Of a stretch of 64,000 nucleotides of DNA, positions 11,353 to 21,315 are shown in pieces. The notes beneath the pieces were generated by a model that worked only from the letters and a program-made list of their open reading frames with translations, was not told the origin of the DNA and ran no database searches. How positions within the stretch are numbered: position 1 is the stretch's first letter; every line of letters starts with the position of its first letter. The stretch comes from Trametes villosa (lineage: Eukaryota > Basidiomycota > Agaricomycetes > Polyporales > Polyporaceae). A program made the translations under genes and the position numbers. Location: the NCBI GenBank assembly GCA_002964805.2, contig PUDQ02000010.1:1860001-1924000 (forward strand), read 5' to 3'.

Positions 11353-11608
11353 GGGGTGCGAAAAGCAAGATGAGTATCACACATCCATCATCCTCAGAGT
11401 GTGAACTTATGACCGTGCACATGAATCCAGGTTGGCCCACATCATGATCCGCCTGCAGCGTCGCCCTGCTTGGCGTCGTCCTCAGTGGGTGACGTTCCTA
11501 CCGCTGCGTAGCAGCTTCACTACATTCTATTTGGTCGCTGAACACCAGCAATGCTTCTTCTTTTCCAGGCTTTGGTGCCGGGCGGTAGCGGGGAGGAGCT
11601 CAAGGGGG

Positions 11609-11682
11609 CGGTGTCGCAGGTGCAGGGGCTACGGAAAGAGGCTGGCCACCTCTTTCCGTAGCTCCTGTACTTGTCGGCATCG
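11609..11682 (+). ncRNA. array hairpin 4, loop CTGGCCA
   Basis: The best stem of the array. The ten loop-proximal pairs CGGAAAGAGG/CCTCTTTCCG are perfect, and pairing extends about 33 bp with one bulged A and about five G-U pairs. Loop at 11642-11648. Confidence 0.7.
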
Positions 11683-11904
11683 AGGGCGGCTCAAGTAGTA
11701 AGATGAGTATCATATCATTCTCAGAGGGGGAGCCTATGACTGACCGAACGACGACAGGTTCATCCGATGTCGTCGCGACCACCGGACTCCGCCAGTTGTG
11801 TCCCCTCTGGTAAGTGAGCCCTTGCCTTCTGTACCAGATTCGTTGTCAATGACCGCACAGGTAGCTCGAAGCGAAAGCGGAGCGTGGGACCTGGGATTGG
11901 GGGA

Positions 11905-11984
11905 TTCCGGGATCGTGGACAGGATGGGTGTAGAACGAGGCTGGCCACCTCGTTCTGCGCTCATCCCAGAAATGATCTCGGGAA
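11905..11984 (+). ncRNA. array hairpin 5, loop CTGGCCA
   Basis: The stem AGAACGAGG/CCTCGTTCT flanks the loop at 11941-11947. The loop-proximal bases differ from units 3 and 4 on both arms, and a 5x5 internal loop separates this stem from a paired base (TCCGGGATC with GATCTCGGGA). Confidence 0.65.
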
Positions 11985-12174
11985 GGAGTAAGGTAAGTGC
12001 TATCGCATTCTATTACACCGCCCCGCGAAAGTAATTGACTCTCAACCCCATAGTTTTACCAACCAACCGAAGCGGCGGCGGCGGTTCAGGTGATAGCAGG
12101 CAAGTTCGTACGCATTTGAGCAATGTTCCCACAAATGCTGACCTTTACAGCGTACTTAAGAGGTATATTCCGGG

Positions 12175-12274
12175 GGGAGGGGCAGGCCGGCAGGAGCGGA
12201 GAACGGTAGGGCAGGTCTGGCCAACCTGTCCTATCAGTCTTCGTGTCTGTCGCGTCCTGCCTTCGCCCGCTCCC
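12175..12274 (+). ncRNA. array hairpin 6, loop CTGGCCA
   Basis: GGGCAGGT/ACCTGTCC encloses the loop at 12217-12223. This stem differs from all other units on both arms yet remains paired. The base GGCAGGA/TCCTGCC and GGGAG/CTCCC also pair, with a larger bulge on the right arm. Confidence 0.6.
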
Positions 12275-12487
12275 AGCACGTCGGTCAAGCCTGGTAAGGT
12301 GAGTAAACTGCCATTTCACTTTCACGTGCATGGCTGACGCAGAGCTGCCGTATAGTGCCGCGGCGTTACAGTTGCTTTCCCAGAATAGTTGCTTTCGTGC
12401 GCGCGTTGTATTTTGTACTTCGTTCGCTCTACATTTAATTCGCATCCCCCTTTTCCCCGCTCCCTCCGTTCGCTCCACTTTCCACAG

Positions 12488-14728
12488 TCACCGCGGCGGC
12501 AGGAATATCTTCGCCAGCATACCGACCCATGAGGCCGAAGGAGCGAATCGCCGTTCGCTCTGCGGATACGCACCAGCTCCAGCACTGTCCGTATCATCTG
12601 GCGGTGGCTGGTCGAGCGAGTCCGCCTCTGGAGGTTCTCGAGCATCCGAGGGACCAGGTGGGGTGTCAGGCAGTTCAGCCACAACGTCCGAGTCGGGCGA
12701 CGCAAGGTCTTCGTCGGCGTCCTTGACATCGAGAATGATGCTGTAGCTCCCGGCAACCGCGCTGCCAGTCGATTCGAACCCCACCCGCGGTTCGACGCGT
12801 ACCTTGAGTCTCCCTCCCGGGGCATCGAATGCGACGACGAACGCTTCGCTCGCACCCTGGTGCCCCTTGCCCTTGGCACTACGCATATGCATTCTACCCG
12901 CGCCGCACTCCGCCGGAGGCGCACTCCCAGCTCCGAGGGGGAGAGGCTCGCCATACAATTGCGCGTAACCGGGAGCGGCGACCGGCGCAACGCGCGCGTC
13001 GATCCAGTACTGGCCAAACGCGGACCCATCCACAGGTGCGTCAGGACTGCTCGGGGACTCGAAGCACGAGCACCCCACTCCGATGCGCACGGTGACCAAC
13101 TCCTGGCGCGCGGTGTCCAGGAATTGCGCGGACGCTGTCGCATGCTCGAGCTTTCCCGTACGGACGTCGTACGGGACGCGGAGAATGAGCCCATCGGTGC
13201 TCGCCGGCCGCACAACGAGTGAGTGGCGCGCCTCGAGGCGATTCAACGCCCACTGGGGAATGTGGAAGATGTAGAGTGCAAGGCCAGCGTCTCCCTCCTG
13301 CATCTTGGGAGGATGGAGCGCCTGCCCGAGCAGAAGTGTCGCGTGCGCGTGGCGGATGTACAGCTCCTTCAGCGGGAAGGAGTCCGATAATAGGTTGTAC
13401 CGCTGTGCCCTCGGCGGGAAGTTGGTGCGGTTTGCACTGGTCAAGCTGGCAGGGCAGAGCACGGCACGGTAGTACCGCCGGTCCGCGTGTGCGTTGCTAC
13501 CGATGTACGCGCCGACTGCGTACTGCGGGGACGTCCCGCCCTGTATTGAGCGGAGCAGGAGCAGGATGAGCGTCTGGTGCTTGTCCGTGCAGGCGAGCGC
13601 TGCAGCGTAGAGGGACGGCGCATCTGACGCCTCTGCACCTGACGCCTCTGCAGGGGCACCCTCTTTATCCGGGGCCTGCGTATCGCCGATTGCGAGGAGA
13701 TTATCGGAGGACAGAGGAAGTTGAACAAGCATTCCATAGCTCGTGAGCGTGTACTGTGGCACCTTTGCACGAACCCCGAACCTTGTAGCGAGGTCCTGCA
13801 TAGACAGCGTCTTGATCCCAGCGGAGTCAGCGAAGTCAGCGGGAGACGGCGCCAGCAGATCCTCCAGCCCCGTCGGCGCATCGTCCGGCGCGAGCTGCTC
13901 CTCATCCGCGGACAGGCCCAGCAGGCCATCAAGCGCTCCCTTCAAATCCGGATGTATGCGCCCCCACGCGAAGATGCTCTGGTCCGGGATGCGCTGCAGG
14001 ATCTCCTCCTGCAGCCGCATGAACGCGCGCGGGCCCTCGCCGTAGATCGTCGGCATGTTGATGCCGAAGATGCCCATGAGCGAGTACGCCCGGTCCTCGA
14101 CGCGCGTCGTCTTGCGGTGTGCGGCCCAGGACATGCGCTCCGCGACGCTGACGCCCTCGAGCCAGTCCGTGCGCTCGCGGGTGAGCACCTCGCGCCGGAT
14201 GCCCGATACCTCGGAGAGCGCGACGACGAGGGAGTGCTTCGAGCCGAGCGTGTGCCACGTCTTGGAGAGGAAGATGACACAGGCCGGGGCGAGCAGCTCT
14301 TGCAGCGTCCAGCCACGGGTGTGCCAGACGCTGCACCTGAACGCCGACCCCTCCGCGCTGGGGTCCTCGTCGTCGCCCACGTCGTGCAGGTATGCAAAGC
14401 ACACCTGCGCGTCCGCGTACCAGGTGAACATCGAGTTGATCGCCTCGGACAGCTCCGCGCTGCTGTTGTGGTCGATGCACGCCGCATCAAGCCAGAGCCA
14501 GTCGTACCCCGCCTGCGCGGTCATCGCGCAGCAGTCCCGTATCTTACGGGAGAGGAGGGGCATAGGATCGGCGCTGGTCTCCTTGCATTGGGCGAGGATG
14601 GCGCGGACCTCGTGGAACGTCTGTTCCTTGGGCTCCTGCTGCCAGACATGGGAGATGATGGCGTATCGGACGTCTTTCGAGCTGGGGAAGTGCCTCAACT
14701 CTGCTGTCTTCGTGTTGAGAAGCCACAT
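12488..14728 (-). CDS. HET-domain protein (heterokaryon incompatibility type)
   Basis: A single exon of 746 residues. HET domains act in fungal non-self recognition and trigger cell death when incompatible alleles meet in fused hyphae. The N-terminus MWLLNTKTAELRHF opens directly into the domain: YAIISHVW near residue 23, YDWLWLDAACIDHNSSAELS, INSMFTWYADAQVCFAYLHD, RGWTLQELLAPACVIFLSK, and the closing VEDRAYSLMGIFGINMPTIY followed by GEGPRAFMRLQEEI. After about residue 270 the long C-terminal region has no named domain; its last about 60 residues are acidic and rich in Pro and Ser. A paralogue of nearly equal length is at 51430. Hairpin locus 1 points toward its 3' end from the opposite strand. 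Incompatibility function is inferred from the domain only. Confidence 0.88.
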   Translation of the reverse strand: MWLLNTKTAELRHFPSSKDVRYAIISHVWQQEPKEQTFHEVRAILAQCKETSADPMPLLSRKIRDCCAMTAQAGYDWLWLDAACIDHNSSAELSEAINSMFTWYADAQVCFAYLHDVGDDEDPSAEGSAFRCSVWHTRGWTLQELLAPACVIFLSKTWHTLGSKHSLVVALSEVSGIRREVLTRERTDWLEGVSVAERMSWAAHRKTTRVEDRAYSLMGIFGINMPTIYGEGPRAFMRLQEEILQRIPDQSIFAWGRIHPDLKGALDGLLGLSADEEQLAPDDAPTGLEDLLAPSPADFADSAGIKTLSMQDLATRFGVRAKVPQYTLTSYGMLVQLPLSSDNLLAIGDTQAPDKEGAPAEASGAEASDAPSLYAAALACTDKHQTLILLLLRSIQGGTSPQYAVGAYIGSNAHADRRYYRAVLCPASLTSANRTNFPPRAQRYNLLSDSFPLKELYIRHAHATLLLGQALHPPKMQEGDAGLALYIFHIPQWALNRLEARHSLVVRPASTDGLILRVPYDVRTGKLEHATASAQFLDTARQELVTVRIGVGCSCFESPSSPDAPVDGSAFGQYWIDARVAPVAAPGYAQLYGEPLPLGAGSAPPAECGAGRMHMRSAKGKGHQGASEAFVVAFDAPGGRLKVRVEPRVGFESTGSAVAGSYSIILDVKDADEDLASPDSDVVAELPDTPPGPSDAREPPEADSLDQPPPDDTDSAGAGAYPQSERRFAPSASWVGMLAKIFLPPR

Positions 14729-15425
14729 ATCGCGAACGATCTATATGGGATAGAGCTGCTCTAGCTGGTCAACCAGAGGCCCCTGTTTTCTCGTGCTCCT
14801 TAACACATATTCCTTAACTGCACGTTCTCCAGTGCGTATGATAGATGATAGAACCGCACCTTCGGAGAGAAACCGTCTCGCCGCCGTTTCTGCGAGGAGG
14901 GGTTGGGAGACCGAGGAGGTATGTGAGCGAGAATAAACGAGCCTCCGCAGATATATATCTGGGCTGGAGCCGGGATGCCCCCAGATGCGATGCTGCTTCT
15001 TGCACAGACCTTGACACACATCTATGGTGGCCGTGAGAGTACGTAGTGCACGAGGCGGTCAGCGGGCAGCAGGCGGTTAGGATATCTGATCAGCGTGAGT
15101 ACAAGGAATATGCTGGAGCAGCCGTCCAGACAATAGCAGGCCCAGAGTGAGATCAGTTGGTGTACGGGTGTACGAAGGCTGCAAGCCTGTTGAGTTCCGC
15201 GACGAACCTCGAAGCTACAAAGCGCTCAGAACGTTGTGCACCGGTAAAAGCCGGTGACGGGGTTTGTAGTGGTATCGCAAAATTCGATGTATGATGAGCG
15301 TGATGCACAATGTCTAAAGACGTCAGTTGAGGATTCTACAACACCATTAGCCTACACAACCCTAATACCCTCTAGGAAGACCCTGTAAAACCCTAAGTCC
15401 CAAAAAATGAGATATGTCAACACGT
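14729..15425. other. intergenic, no gene seen
   Basis: This stretch holds the 5' flank of the HET gene and the 3' flank of the next MFS gene. Only short unrelated open frames are present. Confidence 0.5.
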
Positions 15426-17270
15426 TCACCCAGCCCTCCAGCGGCGTAATGCGTCGGGAAGCCATTGAGAGGCGACCAGGCCTATAAGGGTGATAGCACA
15501 TAGGACCCAGTATACGAGAGTTCCCCCGGCCAGGTGATGCTCTAGGGACGCCGAGAACAGGGAGGATGCGAGCGAGGGTCCAACGGCGCGGACGATCGAA
15601 CACGTCGTTTGAGCGAGACCGTTGGTCAGCCCGAGCGCTCTCTGATTCGGTGCCGCGTCGCTGATGTCGAGGAACACGCATCCTGCAGTACAGCACTGTC
15701 AGCACAATCAGCGTCCAAAAACCTGTGCGAATTACTGACCCCAGCTCATGTACGACACGACGTACGCCGCATACTGGACAACGACCAGCACCCACGTCCC
15801 CGCACCGACCCCGCCCGCACGACGCGTCACGAAGCTGTTCAGGGGGAACAGCGCGAAGATCACCACGTACATCGCGTACGTGCACACGTACAGTTTCCGC
15901 GAGCCGAACGTGCGGTGCATGTACGGGAACGTGAAGATCTGGATCGCGCCGCCGACGCACCCGCCGACGCCCTGCACGATCCCGATCGTGAGCGAGTTGA
16001 AGCCGAGCCCGCCCAGAGGGATGCTCGTCGAGTACATGAGCGGGATGAGCGCGGTGATGGACTGGTCGAGCAGCGTGAGGAAGCCGTAGTTGAGGATCGG
16101 CCAGAGGACGCGCGGGACGAGGATCGAGCGTAGTCCCACATGCGCCTCCTCGGTCTTCTCCTCGACAGCGGTTCCGAGAGCTACCCCGTCATCGAGGCCT
16201 GCCAGGTTCGTGGATGGCTGACCAGGGGCAGGGTAGTCATATGTCAGTTCCGAGACGTCCGCGTATATACCGGTCTTGTCCTGCGGGGTAGCGGGGGAGA
16301 CTTTCTCGACGTCTTGGGGCAGCGGGTCTGGGACTGGTACTTTCTTCGTCTGCGACTGGCGCGGTAGTGTCTACGAAATCCCAGTCAGAACTTATGGGGA
16401 CGAACGGCTTATCGGGTCGCTTACCTCCTTCAGGCCGATCGCAGCGAGAATAAACGCACTAATGGATATACACGCGGCGATCAAGCATGGCAAGAAATAC
16501 GGATAGGTCTTCCAGAACACGGAGTTCCGGAAGCCAGGCCAATGATCCGCCGGGCGCGCAAAGATGCCTCCGATTATAGGCCTACATTCAAATGAGCATC
16601 CACAGACGCACGTTGCGCTGAACAACTGTGCTCACCCGAGAGTCCCTCCGACCTGCCACGACATGGGGAAGAACGCGAACGCCTGCACCCTATTAGTGTG
16701 GTCCGTGATCTCCGCCATCATGCTCTTCGTGACACCGATGTTCCCGTTCAGCGCGCCCTCCGCGCAACGGCTCAGGACGAGTGCCCAATACTGTCGCGAG
16801 ACCCCGAAGCCAATCATAGACAGAGTGAGCCCGAGCAGACCTCCCAGGAGAACAGGCTTGCGTCCGATGCGGTCAGAGGCGCGGCCCCACTGTAGTACGC
16901 ATACTGCCTCGACTGCGTAAAAACATGATTCCTAGCACGATATATGGATCGTCAACGGCGTGCAGGGAACGAGGCGGTGTCGACGTACTATGAGTCCGGC
17001 GAAATAGCCGGTTTTGCGCTCGTCGCCGCCTGTGATCCCGGTCTGCCGTACGAGCTGGTTGACGAACGGGTAGATGACGGTGGAGGTGATGGGTTCGGCC
17101 AGCTGGAGGTAGAGTAAGATGAAGAGCTGTAGCTTGGGGAGCGGCGTCCGAGTCACGACCACTTCAACAGCGGGAGTATGAGGAGTTGTCGATGGCGGAG
17201 CGTGACTGGGCTCCGCGTTGTCATCGCGAACGGCCGCAATAGACACGGGCTGAGCATCGCGTTCGGCCAT
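15426..17270 (-). CDS. MFS transporter, ZIFL/TetA-like family, copy 1
   Basis: Twelve-helix transporter of the fungal group related to plant zinc-induced facilitators and bacterial TetA; the substrate is unknown. The start MAERDAQPVSIAAVRD is chosen because it aligns with the start of copy 2. TM1 is LQLFILLYLQLAEPITSTVI, followed by FVNQLVRQTGITGGDERKTG. The family signature RASDRIGRKPVLLGG is in the TM2-3 loop and NGNIGVTKSMMAEITDHTNR precedes TM5. A poorly conserved cytoplasmic loop precedes LRSILVPRVLWPILNYGFLT. The C-terminus is ALRRWRAG. Exon layout is the same as in copy 2 at 22457-24302, and the two proteins are near-identical in most helices. They are a tandem duplication. Confidence 0.88.
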
Positions 17271-19020
17271 GACGAAGTGCACGGTTTTCTTGTCGAGGGG
17301 AATGCATCCTTTTGTAGGGTACCGCACGCCCTTGACTCAGACAGGCCGGTGATATTTTGCTGCCCTGGGTGTACGTACAGCACCACACGCCACCGGCCCG
17401 TCCTGATTTCTGCAATAAGTCGGGCTCAGTCAAAGTCTAGGCACGTCCTTCTAGAACACGCAAAAATCACCTATAGCCGCCTGATCACTTTGCCCCGTAT
17501 ACACCCCTCCCTCGTGCGGTATCTTGTGTGCATTGTCGAGTAGCCGTTGTGCACGTGCTGTGAGAAGAGGTACGTAAGAATCACTACAACCACACGTAGG
17601 AGCCTGAAGAGAACTGTACGATATGCTACAGTCCAGGCTGCCATCGAGCACGTTCGCGGTGCCAGTTGTGATCATTACGATCTCGTATCAGCGAATCAGC
17701 GTTGTAGGCACGCCCTTACCGGCAGCAGATCAGCATCGGAGTCTTCAATGGCGTGAAATGGCGTGTTCCTCGTGGAAGGTCTGCCCCGGGACCTGGACGG
17801 CCATCCGGTGTATTTGAGGCGGGAGTCGTGTATTGCCTCCCGAGGATGAGTCTTTCTGTCCTCTCCATCTGACCTGTAGCGCACATCACTCATCCGCTAT
17901 AAAGACCGGGTGCGGGTGGACCATGCAGTCTGCCAACAACATGTCAGACCTCGTTGTCCCATCATTCCTGAACGGAATCGGGTCAGCTGTTGACATATAG
18001 CCGAATCCGCGCAATCCCATACCTGTTGCGAACGAAACGCGTAGCACTGAAGCTTAAGCACACGACGCATCGTATGTGAAGCGCCGCTGCATACCGTCTG
18101 GTAGTATGTAAGAATAATCAGGCTGTCGCAGTTGCAGAGTTTGTTTGTCCCATCAGGCATGTCGCCAGTACACTCGTGTCATAGCATTGAGCAGCTTGGT
18201 TCTCGTTGGCGATGACATAGTACTTACTCGCCTCGAATATGACGAGCAGACGTGTCGTCAAGGCTGCAACGGAGTGTATTGCTATATTAACTGAAGAAGC
18301 ATTAGCTCTGAGCCTGAGAGACGATAAGGCAACTGGAGTAAACCGATCTCACCAACATGAGTCCTTTCCGCTGCCCTTGATGGGTATTGAGCGATGAGCG
18401 CTGAGCAGCAAAGCCAAAGGTTCGCCTCGTCATGGACGGTCTCCACATGACGCGGGTCGGTTTATATTCGCGAGTACGCTGAAGTTTGAAAGTCCTCCAG
18501 CTGCTTGAACTCCGCTAGGTATCACGGAGAACAGCAGCGAGAGTGGAACCCCTTCCACGAATGAGGCTCTCCGACGATCTGAACGACTCAGAAAGTCGTA
18601 TTGTAAGGCCTAGGGCTTCCTTTGCGTGTACCTCCATATACCAAGATTGGAAAGCGGCCCACAGAACAGACGTATAGCTGAAGGCAGTTCAGAAGAAAGA
18701 TAAAATAGCCTGGACGAAGGAGCAGCCTGAGATGCGTGCGGACACCGCAGGGCACATAGTCACAGACGCCCGGCAACAGGAGGAGACGCTCGCAAGATCT
18801 GAGCGAACCGTGGGACGATTACCCTTCTACGTGATACGAGACGTGAAGAGTCCTCTAGACGCGCGACGGCGAGCTGCTTCTTACGACCATCTTTGGCAAA
18901 GGCTGCCCCCCGCGTGCACCCGGAGGACAAAGGACCGCCCCTTCGGCAGCCCATAAATTCCCGCAGCGATGGATTCCCTCAGCCCCCCGCCCCTCCCCGT
19001 CCTCCCTCTGATCCTGCGAT
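17271..19020. other. intergenic region; first ~330 bp duplicated upstream of MFS copy 2
   Basis: No gene is supported in this 1.75 kb. The segment 17330-17600 upstream of MFS copy 1 is visibly similar to 24370-24610 upstream of copy 2 (shared TGTACGTACAG, GATCACTTTG/GATCGCGGCG context, TACACCC, ACGTAAG.ATCAC), so the duplication included promoter DNA. A CCATAAAT box at about 18951 may serve the zinc-finger gene. Confidence 0.5.
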
Positions 19021-20314
19021 ATGGCCGATCCCCTTGCCGCAATCCCCTCCTCCAGCCCTCAGTACGCCTCGGAGTATGACCTGTATCTGAGCGTGTACGG
19101 CTACGACGACGCAACCGCGATCGATGGATTTGGGCTCGCCGCTACAATGAACGGCTCCCAGCACCTGCATCGCTTCGCGCCCCTACCCTTCGACGGGGAA
19201 CTAGCTGATAACTAGTACGTTTTCTTGTTACTCTGCATTCTCATTGTCGTCATGATGTACTCTCAGCTTGGCAAATCAATCATTCTATCCTCATCCCGTC
19301 CCTCAGCTCGTGTCGACCTTGGACTCGTTGGCGCCTGAAGCTCTCGCGTTCAGCCTCCCTCCCCATGGCGCAGGCGCGGGGGTAGAGTCGCATCTCGACC
19401 AGGCGGATGCGCTGCATCCCTTATGGGATGCTCCCTCAAGCGAGGCAGCTTGGAGAACGCCGACATATCCCTACATTGCCACTCCCACCTTCTCTCCGCA
19501 GTCAAGTACGCAAACCCTTACTTCAGATGCCACTCTTGCTCCATCTGCTGTATCGCAAGATCCACTGCTTTTCCCAGTGCCGTGCCACTCTGTCAGCCAG
19601 GGTCTCACCCCGGCAACGACGGGTACTCTCTTGTTTCCCCACGACGCATACCCCGTCCCTCAGCATACGCCTGCCTTGTCTCATGAGGGGCTGATCCACC
19701 CCCTTCCTGCGCATCCTCCTGTTCAAGAGGTCTATCGCACAACACAGGCCATAGAAAGGGCAACTGTCACTCCTAGTTCCACCGCGCGTTCTTCCCGCAG
19801 GCCCGCTAGACGCGTGCTATCCTCCCCCTACTCACCTTCACTTTCCTCCGCTTCGTCAAGCGACTCCCTCACTCCATCCCCTACGCTGTCTCATCGGTCC
19901 ACATCTCGCCCGCGACGCAACCGTCCTGTACCCACCTCCTCTTCATCGACTTCCTCGAGCGACCCCGAGAGCCAAGGGAAGTGCCCACACTGCACGTACG
20001 TGCAGGCCAACGGTCGCGGCCCGGAGCTCCGGCGGCACATCCGGACGCACACCCGACCGACCGATGTGAGGAAGGCGCTCTGGATCTGCTGCGGGATCCC
20101 TCTCGCGGACGCGGAGAGGCTGGGCATCCCCGAGGACTCCGACGTAGTGGCGAAAACGCCGTTCGAGTACAATGGTGTTTGGTTTGTGGGGGGATGCGGG
20201 AAGGATTTCAGCAGGCCGGATGCGTTGGGGCGGCATCTGAAGAGGTCCCCAGGAGTTTGCTATGGGGACCGGTATGGATCGTACTTGCGCGGCAACCAGG
20301 AGGGCGCGCAGTGA
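19021..20314 (+). CDS. zinc-finger protein, degenerate C2H2 pair, likely transcription factor
   Basis: Two exons (19021-19214 and 19267-20314) give a protein of about 413 residues. The first 240 residues are low-complexity, rich in Ser, Pro and His, as in fungal transcription-factor transactivation regions. The C-terminal 110 residues hold CPHCTYVQANGRGPELRRHI followed by RTH, a C2H2-like finger. A second finger begins ICCGIPLADAERLG and ends CGKDFSRPDALGRHLKRSPG, with an insert between its Cys and His pairs. The ending is YLRGNQEGAQ. Basidiomycete proteins with this split second finger are common and uncharacterised. The intron is placed where GTACGT meets CTCAG, restoring the frame as DNYLANQSF. 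DNA binding is inferred. Confidence 0.78.
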
Positions 20315-20463
20315 AGGACTCTGTTTGCTAATTCTTGGAATCTCTTTTGTACACTACTGAGTAGGTTCTATTTCATGCACGGCCACGCTGACTTCCAACT
20401 ACATGTCGGTTCTTATGTCAGGCTGGCCCAAAACGGTATCCGACGAAGGTCAGTCCGATCACC

Positions 20464-20471
20464 CATAAAGA
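20464..20471 (+). promoter_or_regulatory. TATA-like box of hairpin locus 2
   Basis: CATAAAGA lies about 98-105 bp upstream of the ATG at 20569 and is followed by a pyrimidine-rich leader, as in locus 1. Confidence 0.4.
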
Positions 20472-20568
20472 CCGCGCCCTTGCGCGTTCGCTCCTTACCT
20501 ACCTCCCACCACCTGCCACTGCATAACCTCCCTGCACTTTCCCATCCGCCACACTACTATCTGCCAAC

Positions 20569-21159
20569 ATGTCTATCCCCGCTTGCATCATTGTCGTCCA
20601 CCCTCCCCCCACCTTCGCCATCCCTTCCTCCCCGGTCCCCGCCTTCACCACCGCCCAGCCCCTCACTGCTTCGCGCCGGCCGCGTCAGTCTGGGATCCTC
20701 GACATCCTCGGCGCCCTCCAGCCCTTCTCTCAGCCCTCCATCGACGTCGCGGCCGACCAGCACCTTCTCCCGCCCAACAAGAGTTCGCGCTCGCGTCCTC
20801 GGACGAGGAAGGCAAAGGCGACCAAAGCTCCCAAGCTCTCCGCGGGTCGTGGCCGGTGCTTGCCTGACCCGTGGACCACCGTCACCGACCCCACCACCGG
20901 CATCGCCCTCCTCGTCCCCGCCGCGCACCCCGGCGACGCCCCGACGAAAGCGCCTTCTCCGCTGGCTCTTGCTTTCCTCTCTATCGCTGCCGGCCGTGGG
21001 CCACCTCCGCTGGACGCCTTCACTCGTGTGCACACTCTTGCTCCTGGACGCCGGCCCTCTCTCGTCGGCCTGAAGGACCCGCGACTGGTCCCGTACTTCG
21101 AGTGGATGGTCTACATCCTCCTCGTCCTCTTCCACCTCCCCCTCGTCTTCCGTGCTTGA
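20569..21159 (+). CDS. hypothetical protein of 196 residues heading hairpin locus 2
   Basis: I do not recognise this protein. It starts MSIPACIIVVHPPPTFAIPS and has a basic middle (SSRSRPRTRKAKATKAPK near residue 70). It ends in a hydrophobic stretch, EWMVYILLVLFHLPLVFRA, that could be a membrane anchor. Composition is Pro/Ala/Ser rich and other frames are also open, so the coding status is uncertain. The promoter distance, leader and first residues resemble the 69-residue ORF at 9617. The two hairpins that follow match the first two hairpins of locus 1. Together these suggest the unit is a paralogue of locus 1. Confidence 0.45.
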   Translation: MSIPACIIVVHPPPTFAIPSSPVPAFTTAQPLTASRRPRQSGILDILGALQPFSQPSIDVAADQHLLPPNKSSRSRPRTRKAKATKAPKLSAGRGRCLPDPWTTVTDPTTGIALLVPAAHPGDAPTKAPSPLALAFLSIAAGRGPPPLDAFTRVHTLAPGRRPSLVGLKDPRLVPYFEWMVYILLVLFHLPLVFRA

Positions 21160-21236
21160 GCGGGGGGTCCCGGTGGCGCGCGCGGTGGACGGCAGAAAAC
21201 AGAAAACCAAAGATGCGTTCCTGTTTCTTATTTCTC

Positions 21237-21315
21237 AGGCTGGCACTGGGTGTGGGGCGTGGAGGGAGGGGAGTCATGGCCCCAAACTCTGCTTCTCGCG
21301 CTCGGCTGTCAGCCT
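21237..21315 (+). ncRNA. hairpin A' of locus 2
   Basis: The outer stem AGGCTGGCA/TGTCAGCCT is followed by a long inner stem rich in G-U pairs, about eight by hand count with no A-C. The apex carries GGGGAGTCATGGCCCC at 21268-21283, identical to 10216-10231 in locus 1. Confidence 0.6.

Larger units (their letters stand above)
9517..12298 (+). ncRNA. candidate host transcript with an array of hairpin-bearing exons (locus 1)
   Basis: From the TATA box at 9517 the strand carries the short ORF at 9617. It then shows a regular alternation of hairpin exon, intron of 50-70 bp, short linker exon, intron, next hairpin exon. Hairpin exons by splice signals are about 10342-10422, 10571-10694, 10933-11055, 11240-11369, 11569-11702, 11861-11992 and 12151-12298, with linkers between them. 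Branch points (CTAAC, TTGAC, CTGAC) and acceptors ending ACAG or CTAG are present. No open frame runs through the array: the only frame conserved among units meets a stop in unit 2 just before its donor. Hairpin pairing is conserved instead. This is inference from sequence alone; transcription is not shown. Confidence 0.6.

Noticed and set aside
10571..12298. Reading the hairpin array as repeated protein exons with a shared GWPPLSV block
   Set aside because: The frame hits a stop in unit 2, is lost in the non-hairpin linkers, and the arms covary as base pairs rather than as codons.
10571..12298. Box C/D or H/ACA snoRNA cluster
   Set aside because: The recurrent AAGATGAGT is not a box C (RTGATGA), there is no matching box D or ACA spacing, and the structure is one long hairpin per unit.
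10571..12298. CRISPR-like array or a simple transposon cluster
   Set aside because: Units are about 300 bp with introns and no fixed direct repeat plus spacer pattern; no transposase, terminal repeats or target duplications are seen.
13721..14764. 347-codon open frame on the + strand opposite the HET gene
   Set aside because: It is an antisense shadow of a GC-rich coding exon, Arg/Ala-rich with no domain.
20557..21210. 217-codon minus-strand frame opposite hairpin locus 2 ORF
   Set aside because: Gly/Glu/Arg-rich antisense shadow with no start context or domain.
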